Below are positions 23,983 to 36,396 of a DNA stretch of 46,297 nt, piece after piece. The notes beneath the pieces were generated by a model. It was not told the origin of the DNA. It saw nothing but the letters and a program-made list of their open reading frames with translations, and searched no databases. This DNA is from JAAZNF01 sp964561025 (GTDB lineage Bacteria > Myxococcota > B64-G9), in the NCBI GenBank assembly GCA_964561025.1, contig CAZLNM010000027.1, positions 1 through 46,297 of the forward strand, given 5' to 3'. The stretch's first letter is position 1. Each line of letters opens with the position of its first letter. Position numbers and translations under genes: made by a program.

Positions 23983-24101
23983 GGCATACCTCCAATGTCA
24001 TCGGGTGCCGACACCCGGATTGGGTTTTTCATTCGGGATGATAACTATCCGGTTCCAAGTGCAAGGTGGGGATACCCTGGCAGCTTGTCAAGGCCGCCGG
24101 C

Positions 24102-27452
<3,351 letters not shown>

Positions 27453-27476
27453 GGCGCAACTCCGATCCGGTTTTGC

Positions 27477-30356
27477 CTACTGCTCGTAGCAGCCGCGATC
27501 CACGCCGCTGCTCTGGCTCCGATCCACGCCGTTCAGCGAGGTGCCGAGCGCCAGGCTCTCGTCGACGCCGTGCGGATCGATGCCCGAGTCCAGGGCGCTG
27601 CTCGCGGGAGAGAGGTAGCTGGAGGCCGGGCCGGCGAACAGGAGCGCGGTTGGATCCAGCATCTCGACGAGGTTGAGCGTGTAAGTACCGGAGGTCTCGT
27701 CGAAGCCGTCGAACTGGACGGAGACGTTCTTGGCGCTCAGCGCGTGGACCTGGAACGAGACGGGCAGGTCGAGGGCCTGGGCGCCGGTGTCTCCGCTGGA
27801 GCGGCGCTGCGCGCGCAAGAGCGGCACCGGGGTGATGGATTCGGCGGCCACGTTGACGATGGCCGCGCCGTTGACCTTGGCCACGTCGAAGAACGACTTG
27901 GGGGCGAGCGAGCCGGTCCCGACAAGGCGGCAGCTCAGGTTGACCACCTTGGCATCAGATGCGGGAGTGGCGTAAGTCTCCGAGCGGCGCGGACCAAAGC
28001 GCACACAGGTCTGGAAACCGCCATAGATCAAGGTGTCCTGTACCAGCGAGCGGCACCCCAGGTAGAAGGCGGTGGCGGCGCCGGCCGCCGTGCCCGTGGT
28101 GGAGAGCTTCAGGCGCTCGAAGCGGTGCAGTGGCCGGCCGATGTTCGCCACCCGGTCTTCCGTGTACACCGCGCGGTCGTCCCCGCTTATGGTCGTGTCG
28201 ATGCGCAAGGAAAGATCTTTCACCGTCACCGGCTCCTGCAGGTTCATCAGCACCACGATGGTCGCGTCGTGACGATCGAAGACGTTGAACTCCGCAAGCA
28301 GCGCGTCCTCGTAGCCGTTCTGCAAAATCACCTGGTCCTCGGCCGTGCCCATGCCGCGCAATGTCACCGGCCAGCCGATGACGGCGAAACCGGCGTACGG
28401 TGACGCCGAAGGGAACACTTGAATCTCGCCGCCCGGCCAGGAGGACCACACCGCCACCTGGATCTCCTGGGCCACCTCATCGGCCTGGATGTCACACGCC
28501 CCTGTGCCACAGGACTCCCGCCCCACCGTCAGGGTCATGCGCCGCGGCAACCGCCGCGTGCTGGGTTTCTGGAAGGCGCCGGGGCGAACGTCGCTCTTGC
28601 CCCGGATGTCGACCCCGTCCAGGCTCATCCCCTCTCCCGAAATGGGCCCCGCGATGCGCTGCGTGGAGTCGGACAAAAAGTGCGGCACCAGCGGCGACTC
28701 GAGCTCGACCTCGCCGGCGAAGTTGTCCTGCACCTTGGTGAAGGGATCCCCCGGGTTGTAGCCGGTGATGAGACCGCCGAATCCCTCCGCCGCGTTCCCG
28801 CTCACCACCAAATTGGTGGTGGCGAGATCGGCCTGGATGAGCACCGGCTCCGGCTGGGCCAGCGTGAGCACCACGTTGTTTGCGAACACAAAGCCGTTGG
28901 AGCCGGTCGCGTCCAGCAGGCCGCCGTTGTTCGCCTGGTACTGGACGAAGGTGTTGTGAACGAGGCGCAAGTTGCGCCGGCCCTTGGCCTGAATGCGCAG
29001 CTCGATGTAGCCGCGGAAGTACGAGTTCCGCACCGTGCAGTCGTCGCCCAGGGCCAGCGGCGCGCCGAAGTTGTTGGTGCCCACCACCTCCTGGTCGAGC
29101 ATGAAGACGATCACGCGCTCGACGAGGTGGCCGCCGGTGGCGCCGGTGGAACTCGAGGCGGTGGGCCAAGAGGAGAGGGCGTTCTCGTTCCCGTCCAGGG
29201 CGATGATGGACAGCCCGTCCACGTGCACGTTGTTTCCCGAAAGGTGCAACACGCCGTTGGCGACGGCCCGCGCCGAGGCCAGGACGACGTTCTCGGGCCG
29301 GATCCCCGGCGCGGCGCCGATCCACGAATTGCCGGGGACGTGGACCTGTCCGGTAAAGCGCGCGCTCGTGCCCAGGTTGTCGTACAGGATGAAGCGCGCA
29401 CCCTCGGCCGGCGCGGCCAGGCTGGCGTCCAGCAGGGCGCTCGGGCCGCTGAAGTCGCAGGCGGTGGTCTGGCTGTCGTCCGGCAGGCGGTGCGGACAGG
29501 TGTCCGGGGCCGGGCCGATGTGAATGGCCGGGCAGCCCCCGGCGTTGGGCTGGTGCCGGCACTCGTCCGCGCCCGGGTCGCACGCATCGGCGGTGCAGGG
29601 CACGCCATCGTCACAGTCGGGATCCACTCCATCCACACAGCCCGCCACCGGGTCGCAGCCCTCCACGCCGTTGCAGAACACGCCGTCGTCGCACGCGAGC
29701 GGCGCGCCGGAGCGGCAGCCGGACACGGGATCGCACCGCTCGGCCCCGGTACATACGTCGTGATCGTCGCACGCGGCGTCGTCCGGAAGATGATCGCAGC
29801 GATCGAGTTCCTCGTTGCAGGAATCCACCGTGCACGCGACCTGGTCGTCGCAGTCGGGCGGGGTCTCGACGCAGGCGAATCCCTGGCAGCGCGGCGCGCC
29901 GGTGCACCATCTGCCATCGTCGACACAATCGGTGTCCTGGTAGCACTCGCGCGGGATGCCTTGCAGGACCACCGTCACCGTTCGAGGCGCGTCCCCCTCC
30001 GCCCGGACCGAGGTGCAGCCGTGATACCGCGCCACGCTGCTGCCATCCAGCGCCTCGGCATAGAAGAGCTTTTCGCCTTCCTGCTTGAGCGCGAGCGTCC
30101 CGGCGTCGCCAGAGGGAAAGGCGAACTCGAGCTGGGCCTCGACCGGATAGTCGGCGTCGCCCGGGGCGGCGGCGCCGGAGAGCAGATCCGCGCACGAGGC
30201 GCCGCCCGCCGGCACGATGGCCGAGACCCGGATGCGGGCGGTCACCTGCCGCGACGCCTCGTCGGGAAAGACGATCTCCAAAGAGAAACTTCCCGCCGCG
30301 CCGCAACCGGCGACCAGGCTCAGAAGGATCCAGCGGCCGCTGGAGATCACGCGCAT
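27477..30356 (-). CDS. Large Cys-repeat and beta-helix lipoprotein, 959 aa
   Basis: Lipoprotein signal with L-V-A-G-C (Cys18). Residues about 20-135 form an unassigned beta domain. About 140-285 is a string of Cys/Asp-rich repeats of the form C-D-D-x2-x-C-T/N-x-x-x-C-D-P, for example C-D-D-G-V-F-C-N-G-V-E-G-C-D-P, probably calcium- or disulfide-stabilised. The remainder is long and rich in N-x-V/F and G-N turns (V-L-H-L-S-G-N-N-V-H-V-D-G-L), as in right-handed parallel beta-helices of surface adhesins or polysaccharide-active proteins. No catalytic residues are recognised. It begins 11 bp after the upstream stop with GAGG as ribosome site, so the two form an operon. Confidence 0.8.
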   Translation of the reverse strand: MRVISSGRWILLSLVAGCGAAGSFSLEIVFPDEASRQVTARIRVSAIVPAGGASCADLLSGAAAPGDADYPVEAQLEFAFPSGDAGTLALKQEGEKLFYAEALDGSSVARYHGCTSVRAEGDAPRTVTVVLQGIPRECYQDTDCVDDGRWCTGAPRCQGFACVETPPDCDDQVACTVDSCNEELDRCDHLPDDAACDDHDVCTGAERCDPVSGCRSGAPLACDDGVFCNGVEGCDPVAGCVDGVDPDCDDGVPCTADACDPGADECRHQPNAGGCPAIHIGPAPDTCPHRLPDDSQTTACDFSGPSALLDASLAAPAEGARFILYDNLGTSARFTGQVHVPGNSWIGAAPGIRPENVVLASARAVANGVLHLSGNNVHVDGLSIIALDGNENALSSWPTASSSTGATGGHLVERVIVFMLDQEVVGTNNFGAPLALGDDCTVRNSYFRGYIELRIQAKGRRNLRLVHNTFVQYQANNGGLLDATGSNGFVFANNVVLTLAQPEPVLIQADLATTNLVVSGNAAEGFGGLITGYNPGDPFTKVQDNFAGEVELESPLVPHFLSDSTQRIAGPISGEGMSLDGVDIRGKSDVRPGAFQKPSTRRLPRRMTLTVGRESCGTGACDIQADEVAQEIQVAVWSSWPGGEIQVFPSASPYAGFAVIGWPVTLRGMGTAEDQVILQNGYEDALLAEFNVFDRHDATIVVLMNLQEPVTVKDLSLRIDTTISGDDRAVYTEDRVANIGRPLHRFERLKLSTTGTAAGAATAFYLGCRSLVQDTLIYGGFQTCVRFGPRRSETYATPASDAKVVNLSCRLVGTGSLAPKSFFDVAKVNGAAIVNVAAESITPVPLLRAQRRSSGDTGAQALDLPVSFQVHALSAKNVSVQFDGFDETSGTYTLNLVEMLDPTALLFAGPASSYLSPASSALDSGIDPHGVDESLALGTSLNGVDRSQSSGVDRGCYEQ

Positions 30357-30367
30357 CGCTCGCCTCG

Positions 30368-31291
30368 CTATCGGACGTGGATGTTCCAGCGCAACGGATC
30401 GGGCTCCTTGCTCATGGTGAGCGCCAGTACGCCGCCGGTCACGCCGCCGGCCACGACCACCCCGACCGCCGTCCAGAACCAGAAGCTCTTGTACCAGGGA
30501 GTCCCCTCGTCCCGCTCTTCGCTCGCCTCACGGCGCGAGAGGGGCTCGCTCTCTCCATTGGGGGGCGGAAGGGCGAGGTCGAGGGGGCGGGCCTTCGGCG
30601 GATTCGGAGGAGGCGCGACGGCTGCGGTCATGCCACCCGCGACCGGCGCCAGTGAAAACACGTGACCGATCCCGCCGGCCACCGCCAGGACGCCGCCCGC
30701 CTCGTTCAGCGCCTCGAACGAGTATTCCAACGGCATCGAGGTCATCTCCGGCGGCAAGGCGAAGGCCGCCCGACCGGGCCCGTGCATCGCCTGCACCACT
30801 TTCTCCCTGGCCCCGGGCCTGTCCTTGGGCCAGTACTGGAAACGCACCGTCTGCACCATGTTGAGCGGATCCGAGACGAGCTCCACTTCCAGCACCCGGG
30901 GACCGCCCGCGCCGGCCGGAGCGGGAAGCTCATGGCCCAGGCGGATGCCCTGGCTACCGCGGGACATTCCGGCGGCCTGGAAGAAGGGCGAGGCCAGTTT
31001 GGGCGAGGTGCCCTTGGGGAGTTGGTACGACGGGTCGATGGCCAGCAGCCGCCGAAACGCCAAGACCGCGTCGTCCGTCTTGCCCTGCGCGGCCAGCGCC
31101 AGGCCCTGCCAGCGGTAGGCCTCGGCCAGCTCGGCCGGCCTGGCCTCGGCCGACTGGAGCGTCCGCTCGGCCAGTTGCAGCACCCGCGGGTAGGCCTGCT
31201 GGCGAAACAGCCGAAGATAGTCCTTTCGCGCGTCCTCGGCCCACGCCCCCGCGCACAGGATCAGGCACCAGGCCACCATCACGGTTCTCAT
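30368..31291 (-). CDS. Periplasmic TPR protein with C-terminal membrane anchor
   Basis: 307 residues. I start at ATG 31291, with AGGG six bases upstream. Signal peptide to A-W-A-E (about 18), then two TPR-like helical pairs (Y-R-W-Q-G-L-A-L-A-A-Q-G-K-T-D-D-A-V-L-A-F). A beta-rich middle section follows, then a Pro-rich stretch with P-P-P-N-P-P-K, and one TM helix (F-W-F-W-T-A-V-G-V-V-V-A-G-G-V-T-G-G-V) near the C-terminus. This layout accompanies PEGA and kinase genes in myxobacteria. It is divergent from the Ser/Thr kinase gene 122 bp away. Precise role unknown. Confidence 0.7.
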   Translation of the reverse strand: MRTVMVAWCLILCAGAWAEDARKDYLRLFRQQAYPRVLQLAERTLQSAEARPAELAEAYRWQGLALAAQGKTDDAVLAFRRLLAIDPSYQLPKGTSPKLASPFFQAAGMSRGSQGIRLGHELPAPAGAGGPRVLEVELVSDPLNMVQTVRFQYWPKDRPGAREKVVQAMHGPGRAAFALPPEMTSMPLEYSFEALNEAGGVLAVAGGIGHVFSLAPVAGGMTAAVAPPPNPPKARPLDLALPPPNGESEPLSRREASEERDEGTPWYKSFWFWTAVGVVVAGGVTGGVLALTMSKEPDPLRWNIHVR

Positions 31292-31377
31292 GGACATCCC
31301 TTCGGCTGATGAGGCGGGTTGAATATACCACGCCCGGGCGCGCCGCGGCAAAAACCTGCATGGGGGCCGATAAAAGA

Positions 31378-31406
31378 TTGAGGCCGGCCGGTCGAAACTG
31401 TACACT
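31378..31406 (+). promoter_or_regulatory. Predicted promoter giving a near-leaderless kinase mRNA
   Basis: -35 TTGAGG (31378-31383), 17-bp spacer, -10 TACACT (31401-31406). Transcription would start about 7 bases downstream, practically at ATG 31414, which fits the absence of a ribosome site there. Confidence 0.5.
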
Positions 31407-31413
31407 CGGCACC

Positions 31414-33183
31414 ATGGACCCGACAGGGCAGGAGACGCTGGGCCGGTACCGGCTACTGGCCCTGCTCGCCACGGGCGGGATGGCCGAGATCCACCTGGCC
31501 CGCCAGACCGGCATCCAGGGGTTCGAGCGGCTGGCGGTGGTGAAACGCATCCTGCCGCACCTGGCCAAGGAAAAGCGCTTCCTGGAGATGTTCTTCGACG
31601 AGGCGCGGATCGCGGCCCAGCTCAACCACCCCAACATCGTCCAGATCTACGAGCTCGGCCAGCAAGGGGAGCAATACTACATCGCCATGGAGTACCTGGA
31701 GGGCGAGAGCCTGGCCTACCTCGTCCACGAGGCCCGGCGCACCGGGCGGAGACTTCCTTTCGAACTGGCCGCGGGAATCGTGGCGCAGGTGTGCGACGGG
31801 CTCGGCTACGCCCACCACATGCTCGACGAGAACGGCCAGCCGCTGCACATCGTCCACCGGGACGTGAGCCCGCAGAACATCATCGTCTTGTTCGCCGGCG
31901 CGGTGAAGCTGGTCGACTTCGGCATCGCCAAGGCGGCCACCCAGGCCCACCAGACGCGGGTGGGCACCCTCAAGGGCAAGCTCGCCTACATGTCGCCGGA
32001 GCAGTGCCGCTCGCAAGAGCTGGACGCCCGCTCCGACGTCTTCTCGCTGGGGGCGGTGCTATGGGAACTTTTGGCCCGCCGCCGCCTGTTCAAGCGCCCC
32101 GACGAGGCCGGCGTGATCCACGCCATCGCCTACGAGCCCATCCCGGCGATCCGCGCCTTCCATCCCGAGGTTCCCGAGGCATTGGAAGCCATCGCCCTGC
32201 GGGCGCTCCAGCGAAAGCCGGCCGAGCGCTACCCCACCGCCAGCGAGATGGGCGAGGCGCTGCACAATTTCCTGCGCAAGACCGGTGCCGCGGCCGGCCC
32301 GCGGGAGATCGGCGCCTTCGCCAGCGGCGTGTTCTCCGAGCGGGCGCGGACCAAGAAGAAGCTCCTGGAGGAGATCCGCAAGGCGGACGGGAAACCGCTC
32401 TCCCTCGGGGTCCTGAAGCCCGACACCCTCGAGTCGCTGCCCGGTTCGGACGAGAGCCAGAGCGGCCGTCCTCCACCCGCGCATACGGGAGAACGACTCG
32501 CCGCCATCGCCAACGCCATCGCCGAGGAGGTGGATGAGGAAGCGGATCGGCCCGACGTCGAAGAAGAGGAAAAAGACTATTCGCAGGAGGCCGCCACCCG
32601 CCGCCTGAGGCCATTTTCCCCCCGCGTAGAGGCCAAGCCCGCTCGCCGCGGGATTCGGGCCTGGCTGTGGGCCCTGCCCGTAGCGGGTTTGCTCCTGGGC
32701 GCGGGCCTGTGGTGGGGACTGCCGGCCTCGCAGCCGCCGCAACCGTCCCCCACCCCGCCACCGGACACTGTCCTCCCCGACGCGGGGCCGGGCGCCGCCG
32801 CAGCGGATGCCGGCGCACCAACGGCCCCTCCGGCAATCGAGAATCTCGCCGATGCGAACCCGGTTCCCGCCGACGGCGGCGTGGCGGCGGCCGGCTCTCC
32901 CGACTTCGACGACGCGGGCGCCAAGCCAGAGCCCCCGATCGATCCACCACCCGTAAAAAACTCGGGCCCGCTCACCGGCCTTCTCAAGCTCGACACCGAT
33001 CCCTGGTCCGACGTGTACCTCGGCAAGCGCAAGCTCGGCACCACGCCCATCACCGGGGTGCGGCTTCCGGCCGGCGTCCACCGCCTCACCTTGAAGAACC
33101 CGGAGCTGGGGATCGCCAAGACCATCGCGGTGACCGTCGAGGCCGGACGGACGGTCACGGTGTTCCGGGAGATCGCCAAGTGA
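31414..33183 (+). CDS. Membrane Ser/Thr protein kinase with C-terminal PEGA domain
   Basis: 589 residues from ATG 31414. The Hanks-type kinase domain has the glycine loop L-L-A-T-G-G-M-A-E-I-H-L-A, the ATP-binding lysine in V-V-K-R-I, the catalytic loop H-R-D-V-S-P-Q-N, the metal-binding D-F-G-I-A-K-A and the activation-segment Y-M-S-P-E-Q. A charged cytoplasmic linker of about 120 residues follows, then one TM helix (L-W-A-L-P-V-A-G-L-L-L-G-A-G-L-W-W). A Pro/Ala/Asp-rich periplasmic stretch leads to a PEGA-like domain (V-Y-L-G-K-R-K-L-G-T-T-P-I-T-G-V). The kinase is thus inside and the PEGA domain outside. The stop overlaps the next start. Confidence 0.93.
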   Translation: MDPTGQETLGRYRLLALLATGGMAEIHLARQTGIQGFERLAVVKRILPHLAKEKRFLEMFFDEARIAAQLNHPNIVQIYELGQQGEQYYIAMEYLEGESLAYLVHEARRTGRRLPFELAAGIVAQVCDGLGYAHHMLDENGQPLHIVHRDVSPQNIIVLFAGAVKLVDFGIAKAATQAHQTRVGTLKGKLAYMSPEQCRSQELDARSDVFSLGAVLWELLARRRLFKRPDEAGVIHAIAYEPIPAIRAFHPEVPEALEAIALRALQRKPAERYPTASEMGEALHNFLRKTGAAAGPREIGAFASGVFSERARTKKKLLEEIRKADGKPLSLGVLKPDTLESLPGSDESQSGRPPPAHTGERLAAIANAIAEEVDEEADRPDVEEEEKDYSQEAATRRLRPFSPRVEAKPARRGIRAWLWALPVAGLLLGAGLWWGLPASQPPQPSPTPPPDTVLPDAGPGAAAADAGAPTAPPAIENLADANPVPADGGVAAAGSPDFDDAGAKPEPPIDPPPVKNSGPLTGLLKLDTDPWSDVYLGKRKLGTTPITGVRLPAGVHRLTLKNPELGIAKTIAVTVEAGRTVTVFREIAK

Positions 33184-34646
33184 CTCGGGCACACCATCAC
33201 CCATGCGTACCTCTCCTTTCGCTCGCGCTCCTGGCCGCTCTCTGCGGGAGCGGCTGCAAGGGCGAGGTCGCCGCCACCGACGCTGGCCAGGACGCCGCCG
33301 ATGCCAGCGACGCCGGGGGCGATCCCGGCCCTGACGGATCGGCCGACGCCGGCGGGGACCTCGGTCCGGATGCCGGCGCCGACCCCGGAACCGACGCCGG
33401 GGATGCGGGGGCCGATGGCGGAGATGTTCTCGGCGACGACGGGGGAACGCCAGACGGGACGTGCGCCCGGCTGCCGGCCCCTTCCGGAACCATCGTGCGG
33501 GTCGGGCCGGGCCAGGCAGGCCAGCTGCGGGAGATCGTGCGCCAGGCCGCCGCCGGCACCACCATCCTGCTCGAAGACGGGCTGTACCGCCTGGACGGCG
33601 GCGACGAGCAGAGCCGGCTGTCCTTCGACACTCCCGGGGTCGTCCTGCGCTCGGCCTCCGGGAACCCCGAGGCGGTGATCCTCGACGGGAACTGGGTCAC
33701 CGGCGAGCTCGTCAGCGTCGCGGCCTCGGACGTGCTCATCGCCGAGATCACGCTTCAGCGGGCGTACTATCATCCCATCCACGTGACCGGCGGCGCCGCC
33801 GACATCCAGGGCGTCCGCCTCTACCGGGTGCGGGTCATCGACCCGGCCGAGCAGGGCATCAAGATCAACCCGTCCGGCGCCGGGACCTTCGCCGACCGCG
33901 GCAGCGTGGAGTGTTGCCACATCGAGCTCACCGACGCCGGCCGGCCGCAAGTGCGCAACAACTGCTACACCGGCGGCATCGACGGGCACCAGGCCTGGGG
34001 CTGGACGGTGCGGCGGAACACCATCCGGGGCTTCTTCTGTGGCCAGGGGCTCTCCGAGCACGGTGTCCACTTCTGGACCGGCAGCCGCGACACCCTGGTC
34101 GAGGAGAACGTCATCATCGACTGCGCCCGCGGCATCGGCTTCGGCCTGGGCGAGAGCGGCGCCACCCGGGCCTACCCGGACGACCCCTACCCCGGCGTGG
34201 GTTACATCGGCCACTACGACGGAGTGATCCGCAACAACTTCGTGGCGGCCAGCTCCGCCGCCCTGTTCGCCTCGGAGTACGGCTTCGACGCCGGGATCGC
34301 GCTGGAGCAGGCGCGCGGCGCCCGGGTGTTTCACAACAGCGTCTTCGCCAGCCAGGCCCCGTTCTCTTCGATCGAGTGGCGCTTCGACAACACGCGGGTT
34401 GAAGTGAAGAACAACCTGGTCTCGCACAACCTGCGGGATCGGGGCGGCACGGCGACGCTGGCCGGCAACATCGAGCAAGCGCCGGCGGGCTGGTTCATCG
34501 CGCCCGGCGCCGGCGATCTGCACCTCGCCAGCGCGGCCGCGGCCCGGGACGCCGGGGTCCGGCTCGATCCCGGCGCTTGCGATCTCGACATCGACCGCGA
34601 GGCGCGGGACGAGCGGCCCGACGTCGGGGCCGACGAACACCCATGA
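33180..34646 (+). CDS. Beta-helix lipoprotein coupled to the Ser/Thr kinase
   Basis: 488 residues. The start is GTG 33180 in a GTGA overlap with the kinase stop, with GGGAG eight bases upstream; ATG 33203 is out of frame. The N-terminal signal ends in a slightly unusual lipobox G-S-G-C (Cys26). An Asp/Gly/Ala-rich spacer of about 60 residues follows (D-A-G-G-D-P-G-P-D-G repeats). The remaining 370 residues form a right-handed beta-helix (I-V-R-V-G-P-G-Q, V-V-L-R-S-A-S-G-N-P, L-V-E-E-N-V-I-I-D-C, V-K-N-N-L-V-S-H-N), similar to pectate-lyase-like or alginate-epimerase-like folds. Catalytic residues are not identifiable. Coupling suggests a surface ligand or output of the kinase. Confidence 0.85.
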   Translation: MTRAHHHPCVPLLSLALLAALCGSGCKGEVAATDAGQDAADASDAGGDPGPDGSADAGGDLGPDAGADPGTDAGDAGADGGDVLGDDGGTPDGTCARLPAPSGTIVRVGPGQAGQLREIVRQAAAGTTILLEDGLYRLDGGDEQSRLSFDTPGVVLRSASGNPEAVILDGNWVTGELVSVAASDVLIAEITLQRAYYHPIHVTGGAADIQGVRLYRVRVIDPAEQGIKINPSGAGTFADRGSVECCHIELTDAGRPQVRNNCYTGGIDGHQAWGWTVRRNTIRGFFCGQGLSEHGVHFWTGSRDTLVEENVIIDCARGIGFGLGESGATRAYPDDPYPGVGYIGHYDGVIRNNFVAASSAALFASEYGFDAGIALEQARGARVFHNSVFASQAPFSSIEWRFDNTRVEVKNNLVSHNLRDRGGTATLAGNIEQAPAGWFIAPGAGDLHLASAAAARDAGVRLDPGACDLDIDREARDERPDVGADEHP

Positions 34647-34664
34647 TCCGCAACATTCCCGATT

Positions 34665-36242
34665 CTACTGGCAGATCCCGCCGGCGCAGGAGCCGTCGCA
34701 GCATTCGCGGCTGATGGTACACTCGCCGCCGCGCGGGTGGCAGCACACCCGCCCCTCCAGGCAATCGGCGAAGCCCGGACAGAACGTCCCGTCGCAGCAC
34801 TGGCGGTTCGTCTCGCACCGCTGGCCCAGCGCCTGGCAATCCGGGACGTCTTCTACGCCGGACAATATGGCGTCGTCGGTGGTGGCCGGGCAAACGATGG
34901 ACATCGGGCACCCGGGGCAGTTGGTGAGACGCCCGCCTTCGGAAACGATGAAGGTCCCGTCCGGGGTGGCCGCCTCGATCTCCCCCTCGTCCACCACCAC
35001 CTGTTCCACCGGCGCGCCGTTCACGGGACAGGCGGCCAGCGACAGCGAGGTTCCGCGCACCCCGATGGTCATGGTGGGTGTCTCTATTCCCATCTTCTTC
35101 TTCTCGTCGGGGTCTTGTCGCAGCAGATCTTGCAGGGTGCCGTAAAAGAGCCCGACCAGGTAGTCGGTCCAATCGGGCTGTTTGACGATCCGCAGGCGGG
35201 CATAGGTCGATGGCCCCAGGTTCATCTTATATGCCGGGTTCTGGAGCACCAGATGCCCCGTGGAGCAGGTCCGCACGATGGTCCCCGAGGCGTAGGAAGC
35301 GCCGACCTTGACGTCCAACTGGGAGATCCAGCTGCCATCCTTCCAGAAGGCGAACACTTCGCCGCTGAACTCCATGACCACCCAGCCCGAGGCGTCGCTG
35401 GTGGCCACGGCCCAATCCGAGAAGTGCGGCAGGTCGAAGCGCCGCAATCCGCCCGACGCTCCCAGGCTGTCGCCTACCTTGCGCCACTGGCCACCGGCGA
35501 CGGGCTCGAGCAGCACCAGGGCCTCCTCGCCGCACGAGAGGGGCACCCAGGCCTGGACCGGGAGCGACGGCTGGGCGGGGGCCTCCACGGTCATCTTGCC
35601 CAGCAACCGATACATGGCGCCCGACTCGTCGCGCACCAGAAACCCATGTCCCCAGGCAGGCCCCTGGGCCGCCGGCATCCAGGCGGCGCGCACCGGAGTC
35701 TCGGAGGAAAACGTTCCAGGCGCGAAGTCCAGCCGGGCCCCGGTGTCCTGCACTGCGCCCCCGCCGGGCCCCACCGTCGTGGCGGCCGGCAGGCGCCGCA
35801 AAAACACCCGCGCCCTCGGCGAAAGCGTCCCGACCATGATCTCGCGCCGCCAGGGGAGGTAATCCTGCGCCGTCGCTTCGAGCACGGCTCGGCCCCGTCT
35901 TCGCGCCGGATGCGAGAACTGGCCATCCGCGCCGACCGCCACCGTCTCCCCGTCCAGGCGAACCTCGGCCCCGGATACGGGCAATCCGCTCTCCACGTCG
36001 AACACCGCGCCCACCACCGGGGGCGGCTCCGGGGCCTCCATGGTCTGGAACGCGCCCACGTTCCCGCCGTCGTCGCCGGCGCCGGATTCTCCCCCCACGT
36101 CTCCAGCATCCGGGCCGCCATCGGAGGCAGACCCGTCGCCGTCCCACCCCGCGTCGGCCGGCGGGGTGACGTTGGAAGAAGGTTTGCATCCGATCGCCAA
36201 CACGAGCAGCGCAAGCCATCCGATACCGATGATCGACCGCAT
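34665..36242 (-). CDS. Lipoprotein with FecR-like domain and C-terminal cystine-knot-like modules
   Basis: 525 residues from ATG 36242. Lipoprotein signal ends L-A-I-G-C (Cys19), then an Asp/Gly spacer. Residues about 75-130 look like a carboxypeptidase-regulatory-like beta sandwich (G-A-V-F-D-V-E-S-G-L-P-V-S-G-A-E-V). A middle beta domain precedes a FecR-like segment (I-E-T-P-T-M-T-I-G-V-R-G-T, about 385 onward). The last 55 residues contain two cystine-knot-like modules with C-C pairs (R-Q-C-C-D-G-T-F-C-P and R-E-C-C-D-G-S-C). FecR domains usually relay signals to ECF sigma factors or sit on surface proteins; no sigma factor gene is nearby. It converges on the beta-helix gene with an 18-bp gap. 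Confidence 0.75.
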   Translation of the reverse strand: MRSIIGIGWLALLVLAIGCKPSSNVTPPADAGWDGDGSASDGGPDAGDVGGESGAGDDGGNVGAFQTMEAPEPPPVVGAVFDVESGLPVSGAEVRLDGETVAVGADGQFSHPARRRGRAVLEATAQDYLPWRREIMVGTLSPRARVFLRRLPAATTVGPGGGAVQDTGARLDFAPGTFSSETPVRAAWMPAAQGPAWGHGFLVRDESGAMYRLLGKMTVEAPAQPSLPVQAWVPLSCGEEALVLLEPVAGGQWRKVGDSLGASGGLRRFDLPHFSDWAVATSDASGWVVMEFSGEVFAFWKDGSWISQLDVKVGASYASGTIVRTCSTGHLVLQNPAYKMNLGPSTYARLRIVKQPDWTDYLVGLFYGTLQDLLRQDPDEKKKMGIETPTMTIGVRGTSLSLAACPVNGAPVEQVVVDEGEIEAATPDGTFIVSEGGRLTNCPGCPMSIVCPATTDDAILSGVEDVPDCQALGQRCETNRQCCDGTFCPGFADCLEGRVCCHPRGGECTISRECCDGSCAGGICQ

Positions 36243-36396
36243 GGGAGAATCCCGTCTACCCCCGGGGTTCTCGCTCACCCTATCACCATCACGCGCCCCA
36301 AGATAGGCCGGCGATAAAACAGGCCCAGCCATACTGGCAATGCTCGACACCGCGCGAGCTTTACCATACCATGCGCTGGTTTGGCGGAGGGAATTT

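Noticed and set aside
24002..24017. 6-bp hairpin CGGGTG-CCGA-CACCCG upstream of sodA
   Set aside because: Too short and without a T-run. It could be a leader element but nothing supports a riboswitch or terminator.
28419..30665. 748-codon plus-strand open frame opposite the beta-helix lipoprotein
   Set aside because: Same antisense artefact. The minus frame has signal peptide, Cys repeats and a ribosome site.
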